NCBI GenBank assembly: GCA_947177005.1
Contig: CAMWSZ010000206.1
Span: forward strand, 1 to 5,926
DNA: 5,926 nucleotides
Source of the DNA: an uncultured Clostridia bacterium
Lineage (GTDB): Bacteria; Bacillota; Clostridia; Oscillospirales; Oscillospiraceae
Reading direction: 5' to 3'
The notes below the pieces were generated by a model. The model had not been told where the DNA came from. It saw nothing but the letters and a program-made list of their open reading frames with translations, and made no database searches. Shown here piece after piece: positions 1-5,926 of this stretch. The stretch's first letter is position 1, and every line of letters starts with the position of its first letter. A program made the translations under genes and the position numbers.

Positions 1-54
1 GGAGTGATAGATGAAGTGTGGTATTCAATATTAAGGGATGAATATCAGAATTAA
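1..54 (+). CDS. Possible 3' end of a convergent gene
   Basis: Plus-strand frame 1 is open from the left edge and reads GVIDEVWYSILRDEYQN before TAA at 52-54. The other two plus frames stop within the first 15 bases. The 17 residues have a plausible protein-like composition, and a hairpin with a T-rich plus-strand flank lies 37 bases beyond the stop, as expected for a convergent gene. The stretch is visibly poorer in GC than the operon. It is too short to assign a family, and an open run of 17 codons can arise by chance, so this is a weak call. Confidence 0.3.
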   Translation, partial: GVIDEVWYSILRDEYQN

Positions 55-84
55 ATCGGCCAGTCCGCTCTTCACCGTGATGTT

Positions 85-130
85 AAAGAAGACAGGTTCT
101 CGGAATCAGATGATTCCGGGAACCTGTTTT
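85..130 (-). terminator. Intrinsic terminator closing the operon, possibly bidirectional
   Basis: An inverted repeat pairs 92-107 with 112-127 around a 4-base loop, giving a 16-bp stem. It starts 16 bases past the cyclase stop codon. In the minus-strand transcript the stem has one C-A mismatch (119 against 100) and is followed by CUUCUUU. In the plus-strand transcript the same pair is G-U, so the stem is unbroken, and it is followed by UUUUGUCUU. The structure could therefore stop transcription from both sides, and the plus-strand version looks slightly better. Confidence 0.8.
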
Positions 131-143
131 GTCTTGGATAAAT

Positions 144-1946
144 TTATTTGATTATCTCATCCAGAGTCAGAATTTCAAAACCGTCCTTTTTGCCTTTCAG
201 CTTGATCGTATCGCCAAGAGACGTTGTACGAATCCGGCCCTCCAAGGCGTCTGCGACCGCACGGGAGATATAAATCGTACTGCCCGGCGCGTTGGCCTCC
301 AGCCGTGCGGAGGTGTTCACCGTGTCACCAATAGCGGTGTAGTCCATGCGCTGGGGCGAACCGATATTGCCCACAACCGCTTCGCCGACATGCACACCGA
401 TGCCGAAAGAGACCGTCCGGCCGAACTGCTCCATGAGCTCCTTAGACAGTGTCTCCGAACCGCTCACCATGTCCGCCGCCGCCTGACACGCCTTCATGAT
501 GTAGTCGTCCTGCGGCAGCGGTGCGCCCCAGAACGCCATTGCCGCATCCCCGACAAATTTGTCCAGCGTGCCGCCATTTTTCAGGATGCAGTCCGCAATC
601 AGAGTCAGATACCGGTTTAGGATCGCCACCACCTGCGGCGGCTCCAGCATCTCCGACATAGTTGTAAAGCCGCGCACGTCCACAAACAGAACTGCAATTG
701 TGGTCAGCTTGCCGCCCAGCTCAAGGGCTTCAGTGCCCTCCTTCAGAAGCTCGTTCACGATTTCCGGGGCCACGTACCGCTTGAATGTGTTGGTTACCTG
801 CCGCCGTTCCGCCGCCGCCCGGATGTAGTTGACCGCCAGACAGACGGCGTACAGAACCGTCGCGCCCACCGGCACCCACAGCACATGCAGCACCAGGCCC
901 GCCCGGTATGCCGCCAGGCACAGGACGGTCCAGCCGCCGCACAGAACCGCCCACAGGATGGTGGACGCCAGCACCTTGCGCTTCCAGAAGCCCCACATAC
1001 AAAGCAGCAGCACCGCGAACAGGACCGCCAGCTGCACGCCGTTTCCGGCCTCCCGCTTGTACTGGCCCCACAGCAGGGCCTGTACCGCGTTAGCCTGATA
1101 TTCCACGCCGAACATCTGCTGTGCGTGGTCAATGGAGGTCACGTAGTTATCCTGCAAACCGACCGTATACGGGCCGATAAAAACCACCTTGCCCGCAAAA
1201 TAATCCGCCGGGATATCGCCGTTAATTAAGTCCGCCACGGAGATCGACTCGTCAAAATCGCCCGGTGTCCCGCAGAACGGCACATACCAGAAATTATGTC
1301 CATCCACCGGCGGCAGGCGGACAGGTCCCAAATCCCAATAGTCATAGTACATCTGGGCCAGCGCCAGCGCCATTGACGGCATATCCCGTCCGTCTGGGGT
1401 GGTGTAGCGCAGCAGGTGATGCCGCAAAATACCGTCCGCATCCAGCATGGCGTTGATATGGCCCTGGGTGGTCACGTCCCGCAGCGCGTCGTAGGGCTCT
1501 TCAAAGGCCAGAATGGAAAAATCGTCAAGATAGTAGTTACCGTCCCCGGTTTCGGCCATTGCCGTACCGAACTGGGCCGCACAGGCGGTGACCACATTGC
1601 CGTACCGGCCCGCCGACTCCGCCAGCCACTCGTCCAAATCCTCGTAGGACTCTCCGGCATACAGCACATCGATGCCAATGGCCGCCGGCCGGCACTCCTC
1701 CGACTCGTTCAGCGCGTCCAGAACCAGAGCAATGATATCGCGGTTCCACTGCCCGTAGGGCCCCAGACTGTCAATGGCGCGGTCGTCGATGCCGACGAGT
1801 ACGATCTGGCCGTCGGAGGCGCTGCGGCGCTGGTAGAGCGCGTCGGAGACCGTATAGTCCGGGGTGTCCAGAATCCCGATTCCTGCCAGCAGCGTCAGCA
1901 CACCGGCGGCCAGCAGGGCCGTAAAAACCGTCTTGTATTTCTTCAT
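144..1946 (-). CDS. CHASE2-domain class III adenylate cyclase, membrane-bound
   Basis: This complete 600-residue protein should convert ATP to cAMP and pyrophosphate at the inner face of the membrane. An N-terminal helix (about 7-27) precedes an extracellular CHASE2 sensor (about 28-300, with IVLVGIDDRAID and KVVFIGPY). Three membrane helices follow at about 304-320, 325-347 and 351-375. The KRK at 322-324 and the Arg-rich stretch after 375 fit the positive-inside rule. A short linker (FKRYVAPEIVNELL, 388-401) leads to the catalytic domain (about 411-597). Metal-binding aspartates are D423 (FVDVRGFTTM) and D467 (DKFVGDAAMAFWG). K463 and T537 (DYTAIGD) occupy the adenine-selecting positions, and N544 and R548 are the transition-state residues. 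The Lys/Thr pair is the class IIIb adenylate cyclase pattern and argues against guanylate cyclase. Nothing essential appears missing. It is the last gene of the unit, 9 bp after the SLH-NHL gene. The CHASE2 ligand is unknown. Confidence 0.96.
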   Translation of the reverse strand: MKKYKTVFTALLAAGVLTLLAGIGILDTPDYTVSDALYQRRSASDGQIVLVGIDDRAIDSLGPYGQWNRDIIALVLDALNESEECRPAAIGIDVLYAGESYEDLDEWLAESAGRYGNVVTACAAQFGTAMAETGDGNYYLDDFSILAFEEPYDALRDVTTQGHINAMLDADGILRHHLLRYTTPDGRDMPSMALALAQMYYDYWDLGPVRLPPVDGHNFWYVPFCGTPGDFDESISVADLINGDIPADYFAGKVVFIGPYTVGLQDNYVTSIDHAQQMFGVEYQANAVQALLWGQYKREAGNGVQLAVLFAVLLLCMWGFWKRKVLASTILWAVLCGGWTVLCLAAYRAGLVLHVLWVPVGATVLYAVCLAVNYIRAAAERRQVTNTFKRYVAPEIVNELLKEGTEALELGGKLTTIAVLFVDVRGFTTMSEMLEPPQVVAILNRYLTLIADCILKNGGTLDKFVGDAAMAFWGAPLPQDDYIMKACQAAADMVSGSETLSKELMEQFGRTVSFGIGVHVGEAVVGNIGSPQRMDYTAIGDTVNTSARLEANAPGSTIYISRAVADALEGRIRTTSLGDTIKLKGKKDGFEILTLDEIIK

Positions 1947-1950
1947 AGCG

Positions 1951-1957
1951 CCCCCTT
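1951..1957 (-). promoter_or_regulatory. Ribosome binding site of the cyclase gene, overlapping the upstream stop codon
   Basis: The minus strand reads TAAGGGGGCGCTATG. The TAA ends the SLH-NHL gene, and its last two bases begin the AAGGGGG site, which is 4 bases from the cyclase ATG at 1946. The spacing is short if the whole G run pairs, and about normal if AAGG pairs. The arrangement suggests coupled translation and supports the start at MKKYK. Confidence 0.65.
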
Positions 1958-3368
1958 ATCCATCCGTTGGCAAAATCAGCAGCGCTTTGGCAAACGTGTC
2001 GCAGATATACAGGCGGCCGTCTTCCAGCGCCAGGCCCACCGGCGAGACCGGAAACAGGGTCTCGCCATTCGCCGGGTCACGCATCATAACCGTCGTCACA
2101 CTGCCGTCCGCAATCAGACGGACCGCGCCGTTGCCCGTATCGGACACATAGAGCTGGCCGTTTTCGTCCGCAATCACGGCTTTCGGTCCCGAAAACTGCG
2201 CGGAGGCTGCCGGTCCGTCTTCATAACCGTCCCTGCCGCTTCCGGCCACTGCGGAGATCTTGCCGTTTTTAAGCTGTACGATCCGGTTAGCGCCTGTCTC
2301 AGCGATGTACAGAACGCCGTCCTGCCAGCACAGGCCCATGGGGTCCCGCAGGCCCGACGCCTCTGTGGTAATAGTCCCGTCAGTACGAATGCGCCGGATG
2401 AGGCCGTTGTGGGTGTCGGCGACGTAGAGGCTGCCGTCAGCGGCAGCGGCCAGACCGGTGGGGTAGGAGAAAATCCGGCTCTGCTGCCCGCCGGGATTGA
2501 CGCTCATCACCTGTCCGTCCCGAATGAGGCGGACGGCGTTGTTTTCCGCGTCTGAGACCGCCCAGCCGTCCAGGAAGGGCGCGGCGGCCCAGGGCAGACG
2601 GAACAGACTGTCCTCCGCGGAGGCGTCGTAATAGCCGCCTACAGGCTGGCCGTTGGCGTCCGCCGCCGGGACAGCCCCGGCATAGACGCGCAGCTCTTCT
2701 CCCCGAAGAAGAAACACGGTGCGGCTGAAGGTATCCGTGACCAGCAGGGAGCCGTCGGGCATGACGGCGATGCCTGTGGGGTCGCCGGGGAAGTCGATGA
2801 CCGTTTGTTCCTGAATGGTGAGGAAATTATAGAGCAGCAGAGCCATATTGTCCCGGCTGAGGGGGGCGTCAGGACTGGCGGTGAAGTCCTCGTACAGTCC
2901 CGACGCCTCCGCCGCGGCGTTGACATGCTCTGCCCAGCCGCTGCCGGAGAAGGGCGCGGGATCATAGCCCGCCAGAACCAGCAGCATTTTCGCCGTCTCC
3001 GTGCCGGTGACAGCGCCGTTGGGATCGAAGGTGCCGCCGCCCCGTCCGGCGGCCAAGCCCAGACTGTAACAGTGGTCAATGTACCGTTCCGCCCAGGTGC
3101 CGTGGGTATCGGTGAATCCGGCGGAGGGGACATTTTCCGGATCGGGGTCCGCCAGCAGGGACAGTATTTTCGCTATTTCCGCGCGGCGGGTGGTTCCCTC
3201 CGGGTCGAAGCTGCCGTCCGGCCTGCCGCCAAGGATACCTCTGTCCGTCAGGACCGACACCGCCTCCCAATGGGCGATGCGGTCCGCGTCGGTGAAGTCT
3301 GCGGCATGGGCCGGGGCCGTCAACAGGAACCCGGCAAGCACAGTGAAAATGGTCAGTCGTTTTTTCAT
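1956..3368 (-). CDS. Secreted SLH-domain protein with six-bladed NHL beta-propeller
   Basis: This 470-residue protein is complete. Residues 1-22 form a signal peptide (MKKR, a hydrophobic core, then APAHA before ADF), with likely cleavage after Ala22. Three SLH modules follow at about 25-70 (GRPDGSFDPEGTTRRAE), 85-130 (GGTFDPNGAVTGTET) and 143-184 (SPDAPLSRDN). SLH modules usually bind secondary cell-wall polymer, so the protein should sit on the cell surface. From about 195 to the end there are six NHL-like blades (near 195-222, 257-283, 302-329, 341-367, 393-419 and 441-466). Each carries a PxGxA-like strand, DGSLYVADT or a variant, and a hydrophobic closing strand. NHL propellers commonly bind proteins, glycans or other ligands; no catalytic residues are evident. 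The second SLH module lacks the usual Arg of the TRAE motif. The ATG at 3368 is chosen because of the strong SD, the signal peptide and the ATGA overlap with the upstream gene. The cyclase gene follows 9 bp downstream. Confidence 0.95.
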   Translation of the reverse strand: MKKRLTIFTVLAGFLLTAPAHAADFTDADRIAHWEAVSVLTDRGILGGRPDGSFDPEGTTRRAEIAKILSLLADPDPENVPSAGFTDTHGTWAERYIDHCYSLGLAAGRGGGTFDPNGAVTGTETAKMLLVLAGYDPAPFSGSGWAEHVNAAAEASGLYEDFTASPDAPLSRDNMALLLYNFLTIQEQTVIDFPGDPTGIAVMPDGSLLVTDTFSRTVFLLRGEELRVYAGAVPAADANGQPVGGYYDASAEDSLFRLPWAAAPFLDGWAVSDAENNAVRLIRDGQVMSVNPGGQQSRIFSYPTGLAAAADGSLYVADTHNGLIRRIRTDGTITTEASGLRDPMGLCWQDGVLYIAETGANRIVQLKNGKISAVAGSGRDGYEDGPAASAQFSGPKAVIADENGQLYVSDTGNGAVRLIADGSVTTVMMRDPANGETLFPVSPVGLALEDGRLYICDTFAKALLILPTDG

Positions 3369-5926
3369 GGCGCTTCCTCCGCCGGGTTGCCCTCAATCGT
3401 ACCTGAACCTGTGATCGTACCGCCGCTTTGGTTGATGACGCGGCAGCCGGCAGGCTTGTTGAAGATGATGCCGTTATTTTCAATCACGCCGCTGTTGTTG
3501 AGTGTACTGTTACCCAGCTCAATGATTGCGCCGTTGTTGGTAATGGTCCCAGTGTTGTTAATGGTTCCTTCATAGCTCGTCAGAACGCCGCCGCTCTCAA
3601 CAGTCACTTTACCGGCGGTATCCAACGAGGAGCTTTGGATTTGCAGCATGATCTTGCTGCCCACAATGATCTCTCTGTCTGAGGAAATCGAGTAACTGCC
3701 GGATTTGAGACAGATTTCTTTGACTTCATAGGCGGAATAAGAATCACCATAACCTGAGAGCGGATAGTAATTATCATATCCGTCATCCTGCAATCGGATC
3801 ACCGTAATAGCAGGATTTGACAGCCATGTACTGAGCGTATTGTTAAAAGATGTCTCATCACTCCAGTTATGCAGCTCCAGCGTCTTGACGCTCCACTGTG
3901 CGTAGAGCTCAAGATTGCCTGTAAAATCGGAGCCGTTTTTCTGGATTGTGCCGTCCTCCAGGAAAGTATACTCATCAGCCTTGAGTCCCAGATTGGTAGT
4001 GCCGGACTCTGTTATACTCCAGCCGGTCAGGTCAGCACCGGACATCTCAGGTGCGGGAAGATCGTCCAGATCTATTTTCCCATTTGTCCCGTAGTTGATA
4101 TCACTGTTGTATAAGGTATAAACTGTTTTGGTATCATCGGTTCCGTTGCAGTAGTGGAACGTAATGGTATATGGTGTATACCAGTTAACAGAGACCAGAG
4201 TATCCTCTGTATATGTAATGTCTGTCAAATCTTGGACATAATCCGAATCAACACACCATGCACCGAAGAGAACGCCTGTTGGGGGAGTTGGAGGCCCGGT
4301 GGGGATGTCATTTTCGGCAAGCTTCCCGTCGCTGCCGGTAATGGCCTTCATATACTGGGTTCCATTCGGCCAGAGGCCCTCGTTTGCATAGAATGTGACC
4401 ACAAACAACGCACAGTTGACATTGGTAAAAGTATAGAGGTTATTGCTGTCATCGACTGCTATCTCATTCCAATCCTCACTGGAACCGGCATATTGGACTT
4501 CAAAGTCCTCATCAAGTCCGGTAAAAGCATTTTTCCCGATACTCTTTACGCTTACCGGAATCTCCGCTTCCGTCAGATTGGAGCAGTCTTTAAACGCATT
4601 TGCGCCGATGGTGGTCACGCCGTCGCCGATGATAACCTTTGTTATGCTGCCGGTATATTCGTGCCAAGGCAGGTCCTCCGCAGAGGTATAGTCTGTCATA
4701 ACGGCATCCTTTTCGATGCTCAGAACGCCGCTGCTGTAGGACCAGCCGTCCGGGTTCCACTTGGCGTAGAAGGTCTTATCGCCGCTATCGGCGGCGCTGA
4801 TTTCCGTCACTGCCGTCCCGGTCAGTCCGGCGTTGCCGTACCACCCGCCGAACGTATAGCCAGTCTTTGTCACGTCTGTCGGGAGTGTCTCGGACGAGCC
4901 AAAGGTATAGCTGGTCACGTTGCCGCTGTTGACTGTACCGCCGTCCGTGTTCAATGTCACGGTATATGTTTCAGCTGTCCACTTGGCGTAGAAGGTCTTA
5001 TTACCGGTATCAGCTGTGCTGATTTCCGTCACCGCCGTCCCGGTCAGTCCGGCGTTGCCGTACCACCCGCCGAACGTATAGCCAGTCTTTGTCACGTCTG
5101 TCGGGAGTGTCTCGGACGAGCCAAAGGTATAGCTGGTCACGTTGCCGCTGTTGACTGTACCGCCGTCCGTGTTCAATGTCACGGTATATGTTTCAGCTGT
5201 CCACTTGGCGTAGAAGGTCTTATTACCGGTATCAGCTGTGCTGATTTCCGTCACCGCCGTCCCGGTCAGTCCGGCGTCGGCATACCACCCGCCGAACGTA
5301 TAGCCAGTCTTTGTCACGTCTGTCGGGAGCGTCTCAGACGTGCCGTAGATATAGCTGGTCACGTTGCCGCTGTTGACTGTACCGCCATTCGTGTCCAGTG
5401 TCACAGTGTACATTTCGGCGGTCGTGGTCCACTTGGCATAGAAGGTCTTATTGCCGGTATCGGCCGCGCTGATTTCTGTCACCGCCGTCCCGGTCAGTCC
5501 GGCGTCGGCATACCACCCGTCAAACGTATAGTTTGTTCTCGTAACATCCGTAGGAAGCGCCGCGCCGCGGCCATAGGTATAACTGGTCAGATCACCGGCG
5601 TTGATTGTGCCGCCGTTTGTGAGCAAATTAACGGTATACGTGTTCTCCCTCCAACCGGCGTACACGGTCACATTCCCGGTAACGGGCGCGGAAAAGCTGA
5701 ACGCCTGTGTACAGGCGGCGTCGGCATACCAGCCGGTAAAGGTGTAACCGGTCCTGACAGGTGCGCCGGGTTGGGAAACGGTCTTCCCCGCTTCAACAGT
5801 GACACTGGCAACGGAGGAACCGCCCCTCGTCTCAAAGACCACCCTATATGTAGTGGTAGTGACTGGTGGGACTGGTGGATCGGTGATTGTCGGATTATCC
5901 GGATCGTCGGGGTTATCCGGGTCATC
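3365..5926 (-). CDS. Large cell-surface protein with InlB-type B-repeats and BspA-type LRR, 5'-truncated by the window
   Basis: The frame is open to the right edge, giving 853 visible residues, so the N-terminus (signal peptide and any anchor) is missing. The GTG at 5842 is internal, because the upstream codons read an uninterrupted linker (DDPDNPDDPDNP, then a Pro/Thr stretch). Residues 1-28 are that linker. Residues about 29-390 are five B-repeats (Listeria-Bacteroides repeat, Flg_new type), each with a GYTFxGWY core and most ending in YAKW. Residues 427-490 resemble a BspA-type LRR (GVTTIGANAFKDCSNL, then SVKSIGKNAF and a YAGSSEDWNEI tail). Residues 508-582 and 585-678 look like two degenerate B-repeats. 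Residues 771-844 are Asn/Gly/Thr-rich, in a beta-helix-like pattern. No LPXTG, SLH or membrane helix occurs at the C-terminus, which ends EGNPAEEAP. Such proteins are usually exported adhesin-like or wall proteins; the ligand is unknown. Its TGA overlaps the next gene's ATG by 4 bp, implying translational coupling. Confidence 0.93.
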   Translation of the reverse strand, partial: DDPDNPDDPDNPTITDPPVPPVTTTTYRVVFETRGGSSVASVTVEAGKTVSQPGAPVRTGYTFTGWYADAACTQAFSFSAPVTGNVTVYAGWRENTYTVNLLTNGGTINAGDLTSYTYGRGAALPTDVTRTNYTFDGWYADAGLTGTAVTEISAADTGNKTFYAKWTTTAEMYTVTLDTNGGTVNSGNVTSYIYGTSETLPTDVTKTGYTFGGWYADAGLTGTAVTEISTADTGNKTFYAKWTAETYTVTLNTDGGTVNSGNVTSYTFGSSETLPTDVTKTGYTFGGWYGNAGLTGTAVTEISTADTGNKTFYAKWTAETYTVTLNTDGGTVNSGNVTSYTFGSSETLPTDVTKTGYTFGGWYGNAGLTGTAVTEISAADSGDKTFYAKWNPDGWSYSSGVLSIEKDAVMTDYTSAEDLPWHEYTGSITKVIIGDGVTTIGANAFKDCSNLTEAEIPVSVKSIGKNAFTGLDEDFEVQYAGSSEDWNEIAVDDSNNLYTFTNVNCALFVVTFYANEGLWPNGTQYMKAITGSDGKLAENDIPTGPPTPPTGVLFGAWCVDSDYVQDLTDITYTEDTLVSVNWYTPYTITFHYCNGTDDTKTVYTLYNSDINYGTNGKIDLDDLPAPEMSGADLTGWSITESGTTNLGLKADEYTFLEDGTIQKNGSDFTGNLELYAQWSVKTLELHNWSDETSFNNTLSTWLSNPAITVIRLQDDGYDNYYPLSGYGDSYSAYEVKEICLKSGSYSISSDREIIVGSKIMLQIQSSSLDTAGKVTVESGGVLTSYEGTINNTGTITNNGAIIELGNSTLNNSGVIENNGIIFNKPAGCRVINQSGGTITGSGTIEGNPAEEAP
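3374..3380 (-). promoter_or_regulatory. Ribosome binding site of the SLH-NHL gene
   Basis: The minus strand reads GGAGGAA, then AGCGCC-like spacer bases, before the ATG at 3368. This strong Shine-Dalgarno site lies inside the last codons of the upstream gene, so the start can be served both by the site and by re-initiation at the ATGA overlap. It fixes the start at 3368. Confidence 0.85.
3395..3616 (-). other. Asn/Gly-rich beta-helix-like C-terminal tail
   Basis: Window residues 771-844 contain short, imperfect iterations such as GTINNTGTITNNGAI, LNNSGVIENNGIIFN and GGTITGSGTI. Hydrophobic residues alternate with turns of Asn, Ser, Thr and Gly. This pattern is typical of right-handed beta-helix or filamentous adhesin-like folds. 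Reading it as a fold is inference from the spacing alone; no catalytic residues are evident. Confidence 0.6.
4457..4648 (-). other. BspA-type leucine-rich repeat region within the surface protein
   Basis: Window residues 427-490 carry about two units of the pattern VTTIGxxAFxxCSNLTxxxIPxSVxSIGxxAF, followed by VQYAGSSEDWNEI. That tail often caps LRR_5 arrays in clostridial surface proteins. The region joins the B-repeat stalk to the C-terminal modules. Two units are few for this family, which commonly has longer arrays, so the block may be a remnant or a small cap. Confidence 0.8.
4757..5842 (-). repeat. Tandem array of five B-repeat units, mostly 222 bp each
   Basis: Counting from the conserved YAKW-encoding end, units lie at 4757-4978, 4979-5200, 5201-5428 (228 bp, two extra Thr codons) and 5429-5650, plus a divergent first unit at about 5651-5842. 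A unit encodes about 74 residues with a YTVTLxTxGG strand, LPTDVTKTGYTFGGWY and KTFYAKW. The two units nearest the 3' end of the gene are almost the same: positions 4812-5055 match 5034-5277 without a difference at a 222-base shift. Divergence rises towards the 5' end of the gene. The array is entirely coding and in frame. Confidence 0.95.

Noticed and set aside
37..82. Short minus-strand frame of about 14 codons beyond the hairpin, starting at a GTG
   Set aside because: It has no ribosome site, is very short and lies past the terminator; nothing supports its translation.
129..620. Plus-strand open frame of 163 codons opposite the cyclase catalytic domain
   Set aside because: The opposite strand encodes conserved cyclase motifs there; the plus frame is Arg/His-rich and featureless.
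1416..2555. Long plus-strand open frame of 379 codons lying opposite the cyclase and SLH-NHL genes
   Set aside because: It is antisense to two well-supported genes with clear domains, spans their junction, is Arg/Gln/Val-rich without recognisable domains, and has no convincing ribosome site. It is a shadow of GC-rich coding sequence.
2805..3575. Plus-strand open frame of 256 codons opposite the SLH-NHL gene and the end of the surface-protein gene
   Set aside because: It lies antisense across a junction between supported genes; its low-complexity composition and lack of a motif mark it as a shadow.
4757..5650. Tandem DNA repeats as a CRISPR array or mobile element
   Set aside because: Units are 222 bp, contiguous and in frame, without spacers, and encode a known protein repeat.
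5840..5842. GTG as the start codon of the surface-protein gene
   Set aside because: The frame continues upstream to the window edge with a coherent Asp/Pro/Asn and Thr/Pro linker, there is no ribosome site before the GTG, and it falls within the first strand of a B-repeat.

Overview
The window looks like part of a moderately GC-rich Bacillota genome, most likely a gut-type clostridium of the Oscillospiraceae kind. This is inferred from the surface-layer homology (SLH) domains, the InlB-type B-repeats and BspA-type leucine-rich repeats of a large secreted protein, strong AGGAGG-like ribosome sites and base composition. No rRNA or other marker gene is present, so the taxon is a guess.

Almost the whole window is one tightly packed unit read on the minus strand, from right to left. 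(1) 5926-3365 is the 3' part of a large repeat-built cell-surface protein whose 5' end lies outside the window. It has an Asp/Pro/Asn linker, five tandem InlB-type B-repeats, a BspA-type leucine-rich repeat, two weaker B-repeat-like modules and an Asn/Gly-rich beta-helix-like tail. (2) 3368-1956, overlapping the first gene by 4 bp (ATGA), encodes a secreted protein with a signal peptide, three SLH modules and a six-bladed NHL beta-propeller. (3) 1946-144, 9 bp further on, encodes a membrane adenylate cyclase with an extracellular CHASE2 sensor, three further membrane helices and a class III catalytic domain with all key residues present. A hairpin with a U-rich 3' flank at 85-130 closes the unit.

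The first 54 bases, poorer in GC, hold what may be the last 17 codons of a gene converging from the left. If so, the hairpin serves both transcripts. There is no stretch of 300 bases without a gene, and no tRNA, rRNA, CRISPR array or insertion sequence was seen.

Taken together, the unit joins two exported wall-associated proteins, both built from binding-type repeats, to a cyclase whose sensor domain faces the same compartment. A reasonable inference is a surface-sensing cAMP module in which the SLH-NHL protein, the repeat protein or their ligand influences the CHASE2 domain. The coupling itself is not shown by the sequence.
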